A DNA stretch of 5,371 nucleotides from Bifidobacteriaceae bacterium (GTDB lineage: Bacteria > Actinomycetota > Actinomycetes > Actinomycetales > WQXJ01), in assembly GCA_031272565.1 (NCBI GenBank), contig JAISTN010000209.1, positions 1-5,371 of the forward strand, in the 5' to 3' direction. This document shows, in pieces, positions 1 to 5,371 of this stretch (position 1 is its first letter; each line of letters begins with the position of its first letter). The notes below the pieces were generated by a model that was not told where the DNA came from, did no database searches, and worked only from the letters and a program-made list of their open reading frames with translations. A program made the translations under genes and the position numbers.

Positions 1-167
1 TTGGGTGGGGGACGGCCAGGCCGGGTTTGGGCGAAACAAAAAGTGGTAGACAACACGCGGTTTTGTGGCAGTCGAGTCCTCCAGCAGCCGAAATCTGGGC
101 CGCGGTGCCCAGGCCGCCATCGGCGGCAAGCCTCTGACCTGCATAAACGCTTCCGGACAGCTTCCGG

Positions 168-193
168 GCGGCGGCGGCAACGCCCGCCGCCGC
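168..193. other. Perfect GC-rich hairpin
   Basis: GCGGCGGCGG (168-177) is perfectly complementary to CCGCCGCCGC (184-193), giving a 10-bp all-G/C stem with a 6-base loop. No T-run follows on either side, so it is not a classical intrinsic terminator. It could still end transcription of a gene lying to the left, or simply reflect GC-rich simple sequence. Just before it, GCTTCCGG occurs twice, 11 bases apart (149-156 and 160-167). Confidence 0.5.
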
Positions 194-216
194 GGCCCGA
201 CCCGTACACAAGTCGC

Positions 217-277
217 CGAAAACTCGCAGTTGCCTCTTGACGGTCCCGCGGGCCGACCCAGCCGGGGCGAAAACTCG
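217..277. repeat. Pair of CGAAAACTCG direct repeats
   Basis: The 10-mer CGAAAACTCG occurs at 217-226 and again at 268-277, 51 bases apart. Each copy is preceded at a short distance by a similar CCGACCC block (198-204 and 253-259). A-rich 10-mers are uncommon in such GC-rich DNA. The pair could be a duplicated protein-binding site or the remains of a short duplication. No function can be assigned. Confidence 0.4.
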
Positions 278-295
278 TCTTCTCTCCAGCTTGCT

Positions 296-470
296 GCCAC
301 CCGCCCAAGCCCATCAACCCGGTCATCCCCGGCCAGACCGTCCCAGACTCGTTCACCTCACTGGCCAGCCGCCACCCACCTAAGCCCACCAACCTACCGC
401 CACCCGCCCAAGCCGTCCCCCCACCCGAACGTCCCCCAACCAACCCCGGGCAAGCCTGTCGTTACCACCC
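296..470 (+). promoter_or_regulatory. C-rich, G-poor tract with three repeat copies; rut-like
   Basis: Between 301 and 470 the + strand has about 91 C and 27 G in 170 bases by hand count, far from the balanced G and C expected of ordinary GC-rich DNA. It contains GCCACCCGCCCAAGCC at 296-311 and 399-414 (identical), and GCCACCCACCTAAGCC at 371-386 (two differences). The similarity between the first two sites extends to 24 bases (296-319 and 371-394, 21 of 24 identical). A long C-rich, G-poor transcript segment is what Rho factor is known to load on. A + strand transcript crossing this region could therefore be terminated by Rho, either as the end of an upstream unit or as leader control of the phosphodiesterase gene. 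This is inferred from composition only. Confidence 0.35.
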
Positions 471-559
471 GGGCCAGCGGGGCCCCGGCAGTGGCCACCT
501 TGGACCAAGTCCCGGTGACGACTTCGGGCGAGGAGGGCGCCCCAAGACCCAGGAGGCCA

Positions 560-565
560 TAGAAT
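560..565 (+). promoter_or_regulatory. Candidate -10 element of the phosphodiesterase gene
   Basis: TAGAAT matches the -10 consensus TATAAT at five of six positions and lies 57 bases before the chosen ATG. That would give a leader of about 50 bases. No good -35 hexamer is visible 16-19 bases upstream. The element sits between two GGCGCC hexamers (536-541 and 566-571). It is a weak candidate based on a single motif. Confidence 0.25.
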
Positions 566-610
566 GGCGCCTAAGCCCCCTCGCGTCCATTGACCGAACC
601 CCGCGCCCCC

Positions 611-616
611 AAGGAA
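611..616 (+). promoter_or_regulatory. Ribosome binding site deciding the ATG at 623
   Basis: AAGGAA lies six bases before ATG 623-625, a good Shine-Dalgarno match at normal spacing. It supports this start over the in-frame TTG at 590, which has no such site and would put 11 extra residues before the signal peptide. Confidence 0.65.
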
Positions 617-622
617 CACGCC

Positions 623-2653
623 ATGATCCCCATCAACCGCCTCCCCAAGACTCGACAACTCTGCCAGTTCACGCTCGTAGCCGCCCTGGTGGCGGCCGGC
701 GGCCTGGCCGCCCAGCCCCACCCGTCAACGGCCCTGGCGGCCGATCCGTGCGACTCGTCAGCCTGGGACCAGGCCGCCATCGGTGCCGTGGTGCTGGACG
801 AGACCTTCGACGGCACCACGCTGCCCAACTGCTGGCAGGTCCATAGCGGCACCTGGACTGTGGCCAACGGCCGCCTGGTTGGCACCGGCGGTTCGTACGA
901 CGCCGTCCGGATCACCTTTGGCCAGCACCTGAACGACTTCAAGTTTGAGGCCACCTACCGCTTCGACAAGGTCAACGGTTCGGGCCGGTGGGCGGGCCTG
1001 GTGGTCGACATCGCCCGTACTGGTGGCTACCCCTGGTCACACGCCATCGTGCGCTCCGGTTCCACCGCCTCCAACGGGGTGGAACTGGCGCAACGCACGC
1101 CCAAGAACGACTGGTGGGTGCATGACGAAGGCGCGGCGCCCACCGCGGCCGGCACCGGCAAGGACATCACCGTGGTGGTCGAGGTTCACGGCACCCAGGC
1201 CAACTACTACTACAACGGCCAGGAGGTCCTGCGCACGGCGGCCTTTGCCCGTTCCGCCGGTGGCGTCCTGGGGCTGGTGGTGGACGGCTCCACCGTGGGC
1301 TTCGACCGCGTCACCGTGACCAAGCTGGGCCCGGCCACCGGCGGCGCCGGCTGCCTGCCGGGGGACCCGGTTCAACCGAACCACACCGGTTTGGTGGTGG
1401 CGCACCGGGGCAATTCGGGTTCGGCGCCGGAGAACACCCTGGTGGCCATCGAACAGGCGGTTGCCCTGGGTGCCCACATGTTTGAGACCGACATCGACTA
1501 CACCAAGGATGGCGTCCCCGTCTTGCTGCATGATTCGACCGTCAACCGGACCACCGATGGTTCAGGCAGTATCCGCAACCTGACGTTGGCGCAGGTCAAG
1601 GCCATGAAGGTGGACCACCTGCACCCGGAGGTCTACACCGACGTGCGGATCCCCACCCTGGAAGAGGTCCTGGCCTACATGGCTGCCACACCGGGCGCCG
1701 TCATGCTGCTGGAGTTCAAGGAGGCTTGGCCGGACGACAAGCTGATCTTGGTGCGTGATCTGATCGAGCAGTACGGGGTGCGCGACCGGATCATCGCCCA
1801 GTCATTTGAGGAGTCGGTGCTGACCGGCCTGTACCGCCTCTACCCGGAACTGCAAACCATGTTGCTGGTGTTGGGGCTGCCGTCCGACCCGGTGACGAAG
1901 GCGAATTCGTTGCACGCCAGCGGCATCAACCCCTCCGGCAGCGTGACCCAGGCCAAGGTCAACGCGATGCACGCCGCGGGCCTGAAGATCTTTGTCTGGA
2001 CGCTTGATTCAACCAGTGACTGGAATTCGGCGGCCACCTACGGCATTGACGGGGTGATCACCAACCTGCCGGGCAAGGCACTGTTGTGGCAGAACTCGTA
2101 CAACGCCGCTCGGGGCCAGGAGGGAGTGCAGTGCGTGGCGCCGGAGCCGCTCAGCTTAGGTGCACCAAAGCTAACCGGCACGGCGGCGGTGGGCCAGACC
2201 CTGAACCTGGCTGCGCCCTACACGCCAGCCAATGCGACCGTGACTTACCTGTGGTTCCGGGGGACCAGCACCATCAAGGGCGCCAGCGGCACCAGCTATC
2301 AACTGACGGCGGCCGATGCCGGCCAGGACCTGGTGGTCAAGGTGACGGTGACCAAGGGCAGCGAAACCATCACCAAGTATTCGAACCATGTGCAAGTCCT
2401 GGGGATTGCCAGTTTGACGGTGCAAGGCACGCCCAAGGTGGGGCAGACGTTGACAGCAGCGGTGGTCTACCAGCCGGCCGGCGCGGCGGTGGCCTACCAC
2501 TGGTTCCGCGGCTCGGCCTTGGTTGGGAGCGGCCAGACCTACGTGGTGAAGGCGGCCGATGCCGGCCAGGACATGGTCTTGAAGGTGACCGTCTCGGTGG
2601 CGGGTGTGGGCAGCCAGGCCAAGTATTCGGCCCACTTCTGGCCATCGGCGTGA
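623..2653 (+). CDS. Secreted glycerophosphodiester phosphodiesterase with LamG-like and Ig-like domains
   Basis: This is a predicted 676-residue exported enzyme that hydrolyses glycerophosphodiesters to an alcohol and sn-glycerol-3-phosphate. The N-terminus has basic residues (R6, K9, R11), a hydrophobic stretch (about 16-30) and a likely signal peptidase site after ALA (A39). Residues about 56-236 look like a laminin-G/concanavalin-type beta-sandwich (starts ETFDG, ends FDRVTV). Residues about 256-495 are the GDPD TIM barrel: HRG at 261-263, PENT at 269-272, ETD with E288 and D290, HD with H303, LEFKE with E364 and K366, and VWT with W459. In known GDPD enzymes the two histidines are catalytic and the acidic residues bind a divalent metal; all are present, so activity is likely. 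Residues 510-594 and 595-676 are two Ig-like repeats. There is no LPXTG motif or C-terminal membrane anchor, so it is probably released or held by the Ig-like modules. Possible substrates are deacylated phospholipids or glycerophosphate polymers such as teichoic acid; the sequence does not decide. Confidence 0.93.
   Translation: MIPINRLPKTRQLCQFTLVAALVAAGGLAAQPHPSTALAADPCDSSAWDQAAIGAVVLDETFDGTTLPNCWQVHSGTWTVANGRLVGTGGSYDAVRITFGQHLNDFKFEATYRFDKVNGSGRWAGLVVDIARTGGYPWSHAIVRSGSTASNGVELAQRTPKNDWWVHDEGAAPTAAGTGKDITVVVEVHGTQANYYYNGQEVLRTAAFARSAGGVLGLVVDGSTVGFDRVTVTKLGPATGGAGCLPGDPVQPNHTGLVVAHRGNSGSAPENTLVAIEQAVALGAHMFETDIDYTKDGVPVLLHDSTVNRTTDGSGSIRNLTLAQVKAMKVDHLHPEVYTDVRIPTLEEVLAYMAATPGAVMLLEFKEAWPDDKLILVRDLIEQYGVRDRIIAQSFEESVLTGLYRLYPELQTMLLVLGLPSDPVTKANSLHASGINPSGSVTQAKVNAMHAAGLKIFVWTLDSTSDWNSAATYGIDGVITNLPGKALLWQNSYNAARGQEGVQCVAPEPLSLGAPKLTGTAAVGQTLNLAAPYTPANATVTYLWFRGTSTIKGASGTSYQLTAADAGQDLVVKVTVTKGSETITKYSNHVQVLGIASLTVQGTPKVGQTLTAAVVYQPAGAAVAYHWFRGSALVGSGQTYVVKAADAGQDMVLKVTVSVAGVGSQAKYSAHFWPSA
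2150..2650 (+). repeat. Two tandem Ig-like repeats within the phosphodiesterase gene
   Basis: Two modules of 85 and 82 residues (2150-2404 and 2405-2650) share the pattern VGQTL, then Y.WFRG, then AADAGQD, then VKVTV or LKVTV. This is a known Ig-like repeat type in surface and secreted proteins of actinobacteria, probably involved in binding or spacing. At DNA level, 2308-2329 and 2551-2572 are identical over 22 bases and exactly 243 bases (81 codons) apart. Elsewhere the copies have diverged, so this core is either under strong constraint or was homogenised by recombination. Confidence 0.8.
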
Positions 2654-2654
2654 A

Positions 2655-2694
2655 GGCCGTCCCCGGCCGGCCCAGGGGCCGAGGGGGACCGGCC
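2655..2694 (+). terminator. GC-rich hairpin after the phosphodiesterase gene
   Basis: Starting two bases after the stop codon, GGCCGTCCCC (2655-2664) pairs with GGGGGACCGGCC (2683-2694) with a small bulge. GGCC blocks inside (2665-2668 and 2677-2680) can extend the stem. There is no T-run, as is common for terminator-like hairpins in high-GC actinobacteria. It probably separates the phosphodiesterase transcript from the nitrogen genes. Confidence 0.5.
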
Positions 2695-2722
2695 CGCGAC
2701 AGGCCGGCGCGACACGCGGTAC

Positions 2723-2738
2723 GTAACACTGTTGACAC
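2723..2738 (+). promoter_or_regulatory. GlnR-like half-site pair overlapping a TTGACA -35 hexamer
   Basis: GTAAC (2723-2727), six bases, then GACAC (2734-2738) resembles the actinobacterial GlnR pattern GTnAC-n6-GAAAC with one mismatch. It overlaps a perfect TTGACA hexamer (2732-2737) and a small palindrome, AACA-C-TGTT (2725-2733). It lies 59-74 bases upstream of the glutamine synthetase start, a fitting place for nitrogen control. No clear -10 hexamer occurs 16-19 bases after TTGACA, and no second half-site pair is adjacent, so both the promoter and operator readings are tentative. Confidence 0.3.
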
Positions 2739-2780
2739 ACCGGCCAGGCAAGATGGAGCCTGTTGTATTGCGCCCCAATG

Positions 2781-2790
2781 AAGGGAAGGA
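2781..2790 (+). promoter_or_regulatory. Ribosome binding site deciding the GTG start at 2797
   Basis: AAGGGAAGGA ends six bases before GTG 2797-2799, a purine-rich Shine-Dalgarno site at normal spacing. It supports the GTG start, which also fits the known N-terminus of GlnA2-type synthetases (MDRQ followed by E.VLR). Confidence 0.7.
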
Positions 2791-2796
2791 CAAGCA

Positions 2797-4137
2797 GTGG
2801 ACAGGCAACAGGAATACGTCTTGCGGGCCATGGAGGAGCGGGACATCCACTTCATCCGGTTGTGGTTCACGGACGTGCTGGGCATCTTGAAGTCTGTTGC
2901 CATTGCCCCGGCTGAACTGGAAGGTGCGTTTGCCGAAGGCATTGGCTTCGATGGTTCCGCCATCGAGGGTTTCACCCGGGTCTACGAGGCGGACATGGTG
3001 GCCATGCCGGACCCCACCACCTTCCAACTGCTGCCGTTCCAGGGCGAACGGCACGGCACCGCCCGCATGTTCTGCGACATCGTGACGCCCGATGGCGCCC
3101 CCAGCCCGGCCGATCCGCGGTTTGTGCTGAAGCGGACGTTGAAGAAGGCCTCCGACATGGGCTTCACCTTCTACACCCACCCGGAGATCGAGTTCTACCT
3201 GTTCAAGTCCGGCACCGGGCGTTCGACCAACCCGCTGGTGCCGCTGGATTCCGGTGGCTACTTTGACCACACCGCCCGCGGTAGCGCCAACGACTTCCGG
3301 CGCACCGCCATCGAGATGCTCGAATCGATGGGCATCTCGGTCGAGTTCTCCCACCATGAGGCGGGCCCGGGCCAAAACGAGATCGACCTGCGTTACGCGG
3401 ACGCCTTGTCGATGGCGGACAACATCATGACCTTCCGCACCGTGGTCAAGGAGGCGGCGCTGGCGGAAGGCATCTTTGCCAGCTTCATGCCCAAGCCGAT
3501 GGGCGAGCACCCCGGCAGCGGCATGCACACCCACTTCAGTCTGTTCGAGGGCGACCGCAACGCCTTCTTTGACGCCGGGGCGGAATACGAACTGTCCAAG
3601 ACGGCGCGCAACTTCATGGCCGGGGTGCTGTATTACGCCCGCGAGTTCTGCCTCATCACCAACCAGTTCGTCAACTCCTACAAGCGCCTGTGGGGCGGGG
3701 CGGAGGCCCCCAACTACGTCTGCTGGGGCCATAACAACCGTTCGGCGCTGCTGCGTGTGCCCATGTACAAGCCGGGCAAGCCGCAGACCGCCCGGGTGGA
3801 GTTCCGCGGCATGGATTCGGCCGCCAACCCTTACCTGGCTTTCGCGGTCATTTTGGCGGCCGGCCTGAAGGGGATCGAAAACGACCTGGAGTTGCCGCCG
3901 GAGGCGGAAGACGACGTTTGGGCGTTGACCGATGCCGAACGCCGGGCCATGGGGATCGACCCGCTGCCGGCCTCGCTGGCGGACGCGGCCGCCATCATGG
4001 GGCAGTCCGAACTGGCGGCGGAAACGCTGGGCGAGCATGTCTTCGACTTTGTGCTGCGCAACAAGCGCCAGGAGTGGTCGGAGTACCGGGCCCAGGTGAC
4101 CGCCTACGAACTGGAACGCTTCTTGCCCATCCTGTGA
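2797..4137 (+). CDS. glnA2: Type I glutamine synthetase, GlnA2 type
   Basis: This is a complete 446-residue cytoplasmic synthetase, predicted to join glutamate and ammonium using ATP in a dodecamer. It matches actinobacterial GlnA2 from end to end: FTDVLGILKSVAI near the N-terminus, FDGSAIEG (51-58), HPEIEF (128-133, metal ligands E130 and E132), GQNEIDLRYADALSMADN in the middle, GMHTH with H244 and H246, NSYKRL (293-298), the flap glutamate E303 in AEAP, and E335 and R337 in VEFRG. All expected active-site elements are present. It lacks the extra segment and the NLYDLP tyrosine of adenylylated GSI-beta enzymes; the aligned stretch reads DDVWALT, with W375 at the tyrosine position. GlnE follows 19 bases downstream, suggesting an operon. 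An alternative role is gamma-glutamylation of polyamines, reported for some Streptomyces GlnA paralogues; sequence inspection cannot separate the two activities. Confidence 0.95.
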   Translation: MDRQQEYVLRAMEERDIHFIRLWFTDVLGILKSVAIAPAELEGAFAEGIGFDGSAIEGFTRVYEADMVAMPDPTTFQLLPFQGERHGTARMFCDIVTPDGAPSPADPRFVLKRTLKKASDMGFTFYTHPEIEFYLFKSGTGRSTNPLVPLDSGGYFDHTARGSANDFRRTAIEMLESMGISVEFSHHEAGPGQNEIDLRYADALSMADNIMTFRTVVKEAALAEGIFASFMPKPMGEHPGSGMHTHFSLFEGDRNAFFDAGAEYELSKTARNFMAGVLYYAREFCLITNQFVNSYKRLWGGAEAPNYVCWGHNNRSALLRVPMYKPGKPQTARVEFRGMDSAANPYLAFAVILAAGLKGIENDLELPPEAEDDVWALTDAERRAMGIDPLPASLADAAAIMGQSELAAETLGEHVFDFVLRNKRQEWSEYRAQVTAYELERFLPIL

Positions 4138-4160
4138 TGGCGGGGGCGCCGGCGGCATGA
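4137..4160 (+). other. Seven-codon minicistron bridging glnA2 and glnE
   Basis: An ATG at 4137-4139 shares its A with the glnA2 stop (TGATG). It opens a 7-codon frame (MAGAPAA) whose TGA at 4158-4160 overlaps the glnE ATG (ATGA at 4157-4160). The peptide itself is unlikely to matter. The arrangement could let ribosomes leaving glnA2 re-initiate and be delivered to the glnE start, which has only a weak Shine-Dalgarno candidate (GGCGGGGGCG, 4139-4148 region). It could also be chance in a 19-base GC-rich gap. Confidence 0.3.
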
Positions 4161-5371
4161 CGGAACTGGGGCAAGGCGGGCGGATTGCTTCAGCCCTGGG
4201 CAGCTACGCCAGGGCGGGGTTCGCCGATGCCGCCCGGGCGGACCGGTTGGCGGGTGAGTTGGGCGCCAAGGGCTTGGCCCTGGACCCGGCCGCCTTCGCG
4301 GTGGCGGCGGACCCGGATGGCGCCTTGTTGGCGTTGGTCCGGATTGCGGAAAAGCCCGAGGCCGCGGTGACTCTGGGGGTCATCCTGGCCGATCAACGGG
4401 CGGCCGACCGTTTGTTGGCGGTCCTGGGTGGTTCCATCGCCTTGGGCGATCACCTGGTGCGCCACCCGGAGCACCTGGCCGTCATGGTGGAACCGGATGT
4501 GCTGCCCGGGGTGGGCCCCCAGGGTCCGGATGAAAGCGCAGGGGAGTGGCCCGGCGAGGAGGCCCAGATGGAGCCCACCCCCGGCCAGTGGGCGGTGCGG
4601 GCCGAACTGCTGCGGGCGGTGGGGGCGGACCCGGCGGCGGCCATGCCGGTGGCCGGTTCGGCCGCCTTGGAGCCGTTGCGGGTGGCTTACCGGCGCCACT
4701 TGCTGGCGATCGCCGCCCAGGACTTGGCCTCACCCACCCCGGTGGAACTGTTTCCGCAGGTCGGGGCGGCCCTGGCGGACTTGGCGACGGCCGTACTGGA
4801 GGCCGCCTTGGCCATTGCCCGGGCTCAGACCAAGGACCATCACCAGGCCCGCCTGGCCATCATTGCGATGGGCAAGTGCGGCGGGCGGGAACTGAACTAC
4901 ATTTCCGATGTCGATGTGGTCTACGTGGCGGAACCGGCCAGTCCAGACATCCCGGAAGCGGACGCGCTGGCGGTGGCGGCCGACTTGGCTTCCGCCTTGC
5001 AGCGGGCCTGCATTGCTCCGGCCAAGGAGCCGGCCATCTGGCAGGTCGACCCGAACCTGCGCCCGGAAGGCAAGAACGGGCCGCTGGTGCGGACCCTCGA
5101 ATCGCACCGGGCCTATTACAACAAGTGGGCCCAGACCTGGGAGTTCCAGGCGCTGCTGAAGGCCCGGCCGGCAGCGGGGGACCAGGCACTGGGCAGGGCC
5201 TACTACGACATGACCCGGCCGTGGGTTTGGGCGGCGGTTGGTTCGGAGAACTTCGTCGAGGACGCCCAGGCGATGCGGCGGCGGGTTGAGGAGCATGTGC
5301 CGGCGGCGGAGGCGGACCGCCAGATCAAACTGGGCCGCGGCGGGCTGCGCGATGTCGAGTTTACGGTCCAG
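4157..5371 (+). CDS. glnE: Glutamine synthetase adenylyltransferase/deadenylylase, N-terminal part
   Basis: These are the first 405 residues of GlnE, open to the window edge; full-length family members are near 1000 residues. GlnE adds AMP to, and removes it from, a tyrosine of glutamine synthetase in response to nitrogen status. Visible here is the N-terminal, deadenylylase-type nucleotidyltransferase half: IALGDHLVRHPE early on, MGKCGGRELNYISDVDVVYV from residue 238 with metal-binding D251 and D253, DPNLRPEGKNG (298-308), WAQTWEFQ (324-331), and KLGRGGLRDVEFTVQ at the very end (391-405). The ATG at 4157 is the first plausible start after glnA2, 19 bases past its stop, with little ribosome binding site of its own, so translation is probably coupled. 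A stretch around residues 113-136 is Gly/Pro/Glu-rich and may be a poorly conserved linker. The C-terminal adenylylation domain lies outside the window. Confidence 0.94.
   Translation, partial: MTELGQGGRIASALGSYARAGFADAARADRLAGELGAKGLALDPAAFAVAADPDGALLALVRIAEKPEAAVTLGVILADQRAADRLLAVLGGSIALGDHLVRHPEHLAVMVEPDVLPGVGPQGPDESAGEWPGEEAQMEPTPGQWAVRAELLRAVGADPAAAMPVAGSAALEPLRVAYRRHLLAIAAQDLASPTPVELFPQVGAALADLATAVLEAALAIARAQTKDHHQARLAIIAMGKCGGRELNYISDVDVVYVAEPASPDIPEADALAVAADLASALQRACIAPAKEPAIWQVDPNLRPEGKNGPLVRTLESHRAYYNKWAQTWEFQALLKARPAAGDQALGRAYYDMTRPWVWAAVGSENFVEDAQAMRRRVEEHVPAAEADRQIKLGRGGLRDVEFTVQ

Larger units (their letters stand above)
1..622. other. Intergenic/leader region without a convincing gene
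   Basis: This is 622 bases with no supportable gene. Reading frames exist on both strands, but their translations are low-complexity (runs of Pro, Arg, Ser and Gly), have no recognisable domain, and lack a ribosome binding site with a sensible start. The left part (1-250) holds a perfect GC hairpin and an A-rich patch (34-42), rare in this GC-rich DNA. The middle (296-470) is C-rich and G-poor with repeated 16-base motifs. The right part (535-622) holds a candidate -10 element and the ribosome binding site of the phosphodiesterase gene. I looked for tRNA, tmRNA, RNase P and riboswitch-like patterns and recognised none. A small unknown RNA cannot be excluded. Confidence 0.6.

Noticed and set aside
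36..66. Inverted repeat ACAAAA (36-41) and TTTTGT (61-66).
   Set aside because: Six base pairs with a 19-base spacer do not extend further and are too short to call an operator or terminator.
237..242. TTGACG as a -35 hexamer in the leader region.
   Set aside because: No -10-like hexamer occurs at 16-19 bases downstream, and it would give an implausibly long leader through the C-rich tract.
65..562. A 165-codon + strand frame starting GTG in the leader region.
   Set aside because: The product is Pro/Ser/Arg-rich low complexity with no domain, the start has no ribosome binding site, and the composition follows the C-rich tract and repeats rather than codon structure.
590..622. TTG at 590 as an upstream start for the phosphodiesterase.
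   Set aside because: It lacks a Shine-Dalgarno, while ATG 623 has AAGGAA six bases upstream and gives a normal signal peptide.
380..721. A 113-codon - strand frame crossing the C-rich region.
   Set aside because: It overlaps the signal-peptide region of the phosphodiesterase antisense, is Gly-rich because the opposite strand is C-rich, and shows no recognisable motif.
2539..4158. A 539-codon open frame on the - strand across glnA2.
   Set aside because: It lies antisense to a full-length, clearly recognisable glutamine synthetase and runs on into the phosphodiesterase gene. Its translation shows no family motif, and its openness follows from high-GC codon bias.
4546..5289. A 247-codon + strand frame inside glnE.
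   Set aside because: It is an out-of-frame shadow: glnE in the frame of ATG 4157 carries all the family motifs across this stretch.

Overview
The window is GC-rich DNA, roughly two thirds G+C, with strong G/C preference at third codon positions. It carries a type I glutamine synthetase of the GlnA2 type directly followed by glnE, the glutamine synthetase adenylyltransferase. That gene order and the protein sequences point to the Actinomycetota; the glnA2-glnE pairing is the one known from mycobacteria. Within the phylum, a genus cannot be named from this sequence alone.

Layout, all genes on the + strand. (1) Bases 1-622 show no convincing gene. They hold a GC-rich hairpin, two 10-base direct repeats, and a long C-rich, G-poor tract with three copies of a 16-base motif, resembling a Rho-utilisation region. 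A possible -10 element and a good ribosome binding site precede the next gene. (2) Bases 623-2653 encode a 676-residue secreted glycerophosphodiester phosphodiesterase: signal peptide, laminin-G/concanavalin-like domain, catalytic GDPD domain, and two tandem Ig-like repeats. (3) Bases 2654-2796 are intergenic and hold a strong GC hairpin just past the stop codon, a TTGACA hexamer overlapping a GlnR-like half site, and a good ribosome binding site. (4) Bases 2797-4137 encode the GlnA2-type glutamine synthetase (GTG start). (5) Bases 4157-5371 encode the first 405 residues of GlnE, which runs off the right edge. A 7-codon reading frame bridges the two nitrogen genes, overlapping the stop of the first and the start of the second.

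The two right-hand genes probably form one nitrogen-assimilation operon. The glutamine synthetase encoded here has tryptophan (W375) where adenylylated synthetases have the modified tyrosine, so GlnE probably acts on a different synthetase elsewhere in the genome. The phosphodiesterase looks like a separate transcription unit that releases glycerol-3-phosphate from phosphodiesters outside the cell. I see no mobile element, CRISPR array, RNA gene or new multi-gene system. The most unusual items are the modular extracellular enzyme, the bridging minicistron, the repeat-bearing C-rich leader, and the nitrogen-regulator-like site.
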